From NCBI RefSeq assembly GCF_900168065.1, contig NZ_FUZZ01000005.1, forward strand, positions 186,001 to 250,000: a stretch of DNA of 64,000 bases, given 5' to 3'. Of this stretch, positions 60,532 through 64,000 are shown piece by piece. The stretch is from Chitinophaga ginsengisegetis (GTDB taxonomy: Bacteria; Bacteroidota; Bacteroidia; Chitinophagales; Chitinophagaceae). Numbering within the stretch: position 1 is the first letter of the stretch; the number at the start of each line of letters is the position of its first letter. The notes under the pieces are model-generated. The model was not told the origin of the DNA. It did no database searches and saw only the letters and a list, made by a program, of their open reading frames with translations. The translations under genes were made by a program, and so were the position numbers.

Positions 60532-61644
60532 ATGAAGCCACTTTACTTCCTGCTTGTATTATATGCCTGCTTCACCGCCTGCCATCAGCCGGCACAGCCC
60601 CTGCCTTTCTGGGTACAGGATGCTTTTAACCTGGACAGTATGCCACAGGCCCAATTGCCGGCCCGCTTTAAAGAAGGATATGTGCTGCTCAGTCAGCGCG
60701 ATGAACCGGGTGCCTTGTATTTACTGAACAGCCAGGGCAAAGTGGTGTGGTATCACCAGGTAAAGGGCACCGGTTTCAAAACGGCGCACTTCACGGAAAA
60801 TAAAACGCTGCTGTGTATCCTGGGTAGTAAAGAATACGCTACCAGCTACGGCAACCAGGTGATGGAGTTGTCGATGACCGGTGATACGCTGCTGCACCTG
60901 CAAAAGGGACAGGCGGATTTTACCACCAATGTACACCATGAAGTATTGCTGGCGCCGGACAATCATATCGTGATGCTGGCCACTGTGGAGCGTACCTTCG
61001 ACCTCACTGCTGCCGGCGGCACGGCGCACGATACTGTGAGAAGCGACGGCATCCTGGTGCTTGACCGCCAAGGTCATAAGGTATGGGAGTGGAGTGTGTT
61101 TGATGCGCTGGCCCCCATTACGGATAAAGAGATCCTGCATACCCGCATGGACTGGATGCACGCCAACAGCCTGAGCTACGATAAAGACGGCAATTATCTC
61201 ATCTCCTTTTATAACAACGGCCAGATCTGGAAGCTGGACGCGCATACCGGTAAAGTGATCTGGAAGTTTGGAAAGAACGGCGATTTCCGCTTCCCCGATT
61301 CCGCTGCTTTCGACATGGGACACGCGGTACACATCAATGCAGAAAACGACCTCATGTTATTTGATAACGGTGTATCCCGCCAACAATCCCAAACGCTGGC
61401 CTTTCATCTGGATGAAGGAAACAGAACGGCTGCGGTAAGCATCCGTTCTCCTTTACCGGCCTATCTGTTCAACGACCGGATGGGCAGCGCCTACCTGGTA
61501 GATCATAACAGCATCCTGCAATGCAGCTCCAAACGGAATACGGTATTGCTCACCAACAGGCAGGGCCATCCGTTGTGGCGCCTCCGCTGTAGTTTCATTC
61601 CTTACCGGGCAGAGTTTATCCCAAAAGAAAAGTTGTCGTTATGA
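60532..61644 (+). CDS. Arylsulfotransferase-like beta-propeller lipoprotein
   Basis: A 370-aa lipoprotein (signal FLLVLYACFTAC, lipid Cys17). The repeated WD-like blades (GALYLLNSQGKVVWYHQVKG, GILVLDRQGHKVWEWSVFDA, GQIWKLDAHTGKVIWKFGKN) and the HDWMH-like MDWMHANSLSYDKDG motif (His210) and GHAVHINAENDLMLFDNG (His264) match the PQQ-like beta-propeller of arylsulfate sulfotransferases, where histidines carry the sulfo group. It follows SusCD in the same direction; whether it transfers sulfate, or only shares the propeller, is open. Confidence 0.65.
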   Translation: MKPLYFLLVLYACFTACHQPAQPLPFWVQDAFNLDSMPQAQLPARFKEGYVLLSQRDEPGALYLLNSQGKVVWYHQVKGTGFKTAHFTENKTLLCILGSKEYATSYGNQVMELSMTGDTLLHLQKGQADFTTNVHHEVLLAPDNHIVMLATVERTFDLTAAGGTAHDTVRSDGILVLDRQGHKVWEWSVFDALAPITDKEILHTRMDWMHANSLSYDKDGNYLISFYNNGQIWKLDAHTGKVIWKFGKNGDFRFPDSAAFDMGHAVHINAENDLMLFDNGVSRQQSQTLAFHLDEGNRTAAVSIRSPLPAYLFNDRMGSAYLVDHNSILQCSSKRNTVLLTNRQGHPLWRLRCSFIPYRAEFIPKEKLSL

Positions 61645-61710
61645 AAAAAGCGCTAAATACCACTCATCGATTTAGCTGTTAAAAGCAGAACATATTCCCT
61701 AGATTTAGGG

Positions 61711-62796
61711 ATGCGTTCTGTTATTTTTACTTTCCTGCTGATGCATGTATTTAGTTGCATCATGGCCCAGCCACTGCGTGTAGCCGTTGCCGGTGTATCG
61801 CACGGACATGCGGCTTTTATTCTCGGTCGCCCAAACAAAGGGGACATTCAGATTGTTGGCATCTACGAGCCTGATACGGCAGTAGCTAAATTGAGGGCCA
61901 GGCAATATCATCTTCCTGAAAATATTTTTTATACCGATCTCGGTAAAATGCTGGATGCGGTGAAACCCACTGCAGTGTTGGCATTTGGCTCCATAAAAGC
62001 CCACCGGGCAGTAGTGGAGGCCGCCGCACCCCGGCATATTCATATCATGGTGGAAAAGCCGCTGGCTACTACGGTGACTGACGCTGTGTATATGGACTCG
62101 CTGGCCCGCCGGTACAAAGTACAGCTGCTCACCGATTATGAAACCAGCTGGTATCCTTCCGTAGCCAAAACATTCCAGCTGCTGGAAGACAGCAGCTACG
62201 CCGGGAAAGTGAGAAAGGTGACGGTGAATGATGGTCACCAGGGACCAAAAGAAATTGGCTGCGGCCCCGAATTCCTCAACTGGCTCACCGATCCGGTACT
62301 GAATGGTGGCGGCGCACTCATGGACTTTGGCTGCTACGGCGCCAATCTCATGACGCATCTCATGAAAAATCGTTTGCCCGTATCCGTTACCGCAGTGGCC
62401 CGTCACTTTAAACCGCAGGTATATCCCAAAGTGGAAGATGACGCCACTATCCTGGTGGATTATGGCGATACGCAATGCACCATCCAGGCTTCGTGGAACT
62501 GGAGCTTCAGCCGGAAAGACATGGAAGTGTATGGCGATAAAGGATATCTTATTGCCGCCGATAAAAATACCCTTATTCAGCGTAATAACGAACGTTCGCC
62601 GGCCATTACGCGCCGTATAACGGCAACGGATATACCGGTATATGAAGATCCGTTCAACTACCTGATCGACGTGCTGAGTGGTAAAGTAACCATGCCGGCA
62701 GACGGGTTGTACGCGCCGGCCAACAATGTAATAGTAGTGCGTATCCTGGCTGCTGCCCGCGAATCTGTCCGTACAGGCAAGGCCGTTAAGTTCTGA
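61711..62796 (+). CDS. Gfo/Idh/MocA-family oxidoreductase with signal peptide
   Basis: A 361-aa NAD(P)-dependent oxidoreductase: after a signal-like start (FTFLLMHVFSCIMAQ) comes the Rossmann fold (LRVAVAGVSHGHAAFILGRP, then IVGIYEPDTAVAKLRARQYH), the AFGSIKAHRAVVEAAAPRHI and HIMVEKPLATTV motifs with the EKP signature, and a C-terminal alpha/beta domain with His/Tyr. The export signal is unusual for the family but common in Bacteroidota (glycoside-hydrolase-like members such as GH109). A small dyad CCCTA-GATT-TAGGG touches the start codon. It follows the arylsulfotransferase-like gene by 66 nt. Confidence 0.83.
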   Translation: MRSVIFTFLLMHVFSCIMAQPLRVAVAGVSHGHAAFILGRPNKGDIQIVGIYEPDTAVAKLRARQYHLPENIFYTDLGKMLDAVKPTAVLAFGSIKAHRAVVEAAAPRHIHIMVEKPLATTVTDAVYMDSLARRYKVQLLTDYETSWYPSVAKTFQLLEDSSYAGKVRKVTVNDGHQGPKEIGCGPEFLNWLTDPVLNGGGALMDFGCYGANLMTHLMKNRLPVSVTAVARHFKPQVYPKVEDDATILVDYGDTQCTIQASWNWSFSRKDMEVYGDKGYLIAADKNTLIQRNNERSPAITRRITATDIPVYEDPFNYLIDVLSGKVTMPADGLYAPANNVIVVRILAAARESVRTGKAVKF

Positions 62797-62800
62797 TAAA

Positions 62801-62831
62801 AAACAAGGGTGTATCAACGGTTGATACACCC
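62801..62831 (-). terminator. Terminator of the TolC-like gene
   Basis: GGGTGTATCAA (62807-62817) pairs with TTGATACACCC (62821-62831). On the minus strand the stem is followed by TTGTTTTTTATC, a good T-run, so it mainly serves the TolC-like gene; it overlaps the 3' side of the convergent oxidoreductase gene. Confidence 0.75.
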
Positions 62832-62883
62832 TCTTGCTGCTGTTAATCCATATGCCTGTCGTTGAAACTTACTCCTGCCTGTT

Positions 62884-64000
62884 TTACCAGGCGCCTGTTG
62901 CCTTGTTATAATTTATTTGCGCCATCAGGTAATCGTACTGTGCTTTGATATATTGCTGTTCCGCTGTACTGATAGATCTTTCCGTTTCCAGTAAATTATT
63001 ATAGGCGAAGCTGCCTACTGCAAATTCCTGTTGTTGCTGCCGGTATATTTTTTCAGACAGATCGTAGTTCTTCCTGGTGGTTTGCATATTCAGCAGTGCA
63101 TTGTTTAGCTCTGTTCCTGCCTGCAATACATCATACCGGACATCGGCTGTTTTTTGCTGTAGCTGGGCCGTAGTTTGTTGCGTTTTAAGCTGGTAGTTTT
63201 TAATCTGGTGCTGATTTTTGATATTCCCTGAAATGGGAACACTTATTTTGAGCGCAGCATAACTAAAAGGACTCCACCATTCGCCCTGGGTGTATTTAAA
63301 ATCGTTGTATAAATACTGCTGCGAATAGTTAGCCATTACCGATACCGTTGGAATTGAATATTGACGGGCCTTACGTAGCTGTAGCTGATCATCCTGCTGT
63401 TGCAATTTCAACTGTTTGATCTCTGTTCTGTTTTGATAATTTTCGGAAGATAAGGGTACGGCAGCGGTACCGCCACCAAGTGTATCCGTTAACGTGATAT
63501 CTCCTGATCCGGGCATATTCAGCTGGTACTTCAAACCATTTACGGCCAGTACATAGTTTTGCCTGGCGGTAGTGGTGGTGATCTTTGCATTATCATAATC
63601 CAGTTGCGCCCGGAGGTAGTCGGTTTCAATAAGGGCACCTTGTTTGTATTTGCCTGCTGCCAGTGTATAATATTCGTGGAACCGTTGCTCGTCACGGACA
63701 GCAATGGTTTGCTGCAAATCCTTTAATAGTACGTTGTAATAGGCCGTAGCAATCTGAACTTTGATATTGATTTCATCAGCCCTGTTTTTCTCCTGCTGTA
63801 ATGCGAGGTTATTCCGCGCTATTTTTATGTCCGTATGGAGAGTGGGTTGCAGTATGGGTTGATCCAGCTCAATACCCAGTATCGTAGCGTTTTTGGCGCC
63901 GAGTGCCAGCAGTTCTGCCTTATCGAGGCCGCCAAAGCCTGGTGGCACAAAGGTGGCCTGTAGTTGCGTATTGTAACGGACGTTTCCTTCGGCATGAATA
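62884..64000 (-). CDS. TolC-like outer membrane efflux protein, 5' end cut by the window edge
   Basis: Only the C-terminal 371 or so codons are in the window; the frame is open to the edge (RYNTQLQATFVPPGFGG precedes the GTG at 63948, which is not a start). Coiled-coil repeats of the TolC family are clear: DLQQTIAVRDEQRFHEYYTL, YLRAQLDYDNAKITTTTARQ and, near the end, FAYNNLLETERSISTAEQQY followed by NYNKATGAW. It would form the outer membrane duct of an RND or ABC efflux system whose other parts should lie upstream, beyond the right edge. Confidence 0.9.
   Translation of the reverse strand, partial: IHAEGNVRYNTQLQATFVPPGFGGLDKAELLALGAKNATILGIELDQPILQPTLHTDIKIARNNLALQQEKNRADEINIKVQIATAYYNVLLKDLQQTIAVRDEQRFHEYYTLAAGKYKQGALIETDYLRAQLDYDNAKITTTTARQNYVLAVNGLKYQLNMPGSGDITLTDTLGGGTAAVPLSSENYQNRTEIKQLKLQQQDDQLQLRKARQYSIPTVSVMANYSQQYLYNDFKYTQGEWWSPFSYAALKISVPISGNIKNQHQIKNYQLKTQQTTAQLQQKTADVRYDVLQAGTELNNALLNMQTTRKNYDLSEKIYRQQQQEFAVGSFAYNNLLETERSISTAEQQYIKAQYDYLMAQINYNKATGAW

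Noticed and set aside
63946..63948. GTG as the start of the TolC-like gene
   Set aside because: The frame stays open with TolC-like sequence to the window edge, so the true start is outside.

Overview
The window looks like chromosome of a Bacteroidota member close to Chitinophaga (family Chitinophagaceae). The support is two SusC/SusD pairs, one ECF sigma/FecR cassette, many periplasmic glycoside hydrolases, GlxA-type AraC regulators paired with small VOC/DinB/SRPBCC proteins, and promoters of the Bacteroidota type (TTTG, 19-20 nt, TAnnTTTG; the best one is at 21130-21160). No tRNA, rRNA, CRISPR array, phage block or transposase gene was recognised. The right edge cuts a TolC-like gene.

Layout. 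1-6800: small housekeeping genes (S24/S26-type peptidase domain, membrane protein, lipoprotein, ChaA-like antiporter, esterase, PhnA, GT87-like membrane protein). 6900-10400, minus strand: a circularly permuted ATP-grasp / alpha-E / transglutaminase operon, predicted in the literature to act on peptides but poorly characterised. 10700-23900: two GH2 enzymes, a ThuA-like protein, a LysR/MFS pair and a GlxA/VOC/SRPBCC cluster. 24000-30600: MscS channel, two HxlR regulators each divergent from a quinone-type oxidoreductase, a VOC/TetR pair with a clear double operator, and GNAT proteins. 30700-46250: a pectin utilisation locus with GH43, LacI regulator, SusC, SusD, a CE12-GH28 fusion, GH105, and uxaB-uxaA-uxaC, with the last eight genes packed as one operon. 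46400-53150: DinB/GlxA/DinB, RidA, M19 dipeptidase, a lone ABC ATPase, SGNH hydrolase and YhcH. 53250-62800: ECF sigma, FecR, SusC with STN domain, SusD, an arylsulfotransferase-like lipoprotein and a secreted Gfo/Idh/MocA oxidoreductase.

How parts work together. The pectin locus should bind and import galacturonate-containing fragments (SusCD), deacetylate and depolymerise them (CE12-GH28), remove the unsaturated end sugar (GH105), and feed galacturonate through UxaC, UxaB and UxaA to 2-keto-3-deoxygluconate. KDG kinase and KDPG aldolase are not in the window. One identical 22-bp motif sits before the GH43 gene and in the lacI-susC gap at nearly the same distance from a -7-like box, which ties GH43 to the operon.

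Most notable non-coding signals: (1) a bipartite operator-like motif at three places, each beside a VOC or DinB gene and (twice) next to a GlxA-family regulator; (2) a family of long palindromic repeats built from 9-bp NCTGATTAN units, present three times, always at the 3' end of a gene, one copy being split by about 600 bp that hold a small membrane-protein gene; (3) two 11-bp-period tandem arrays inside that same gap; (4) a double GTACA-NN-TGTAC operator between a VOC and a TetR gene.
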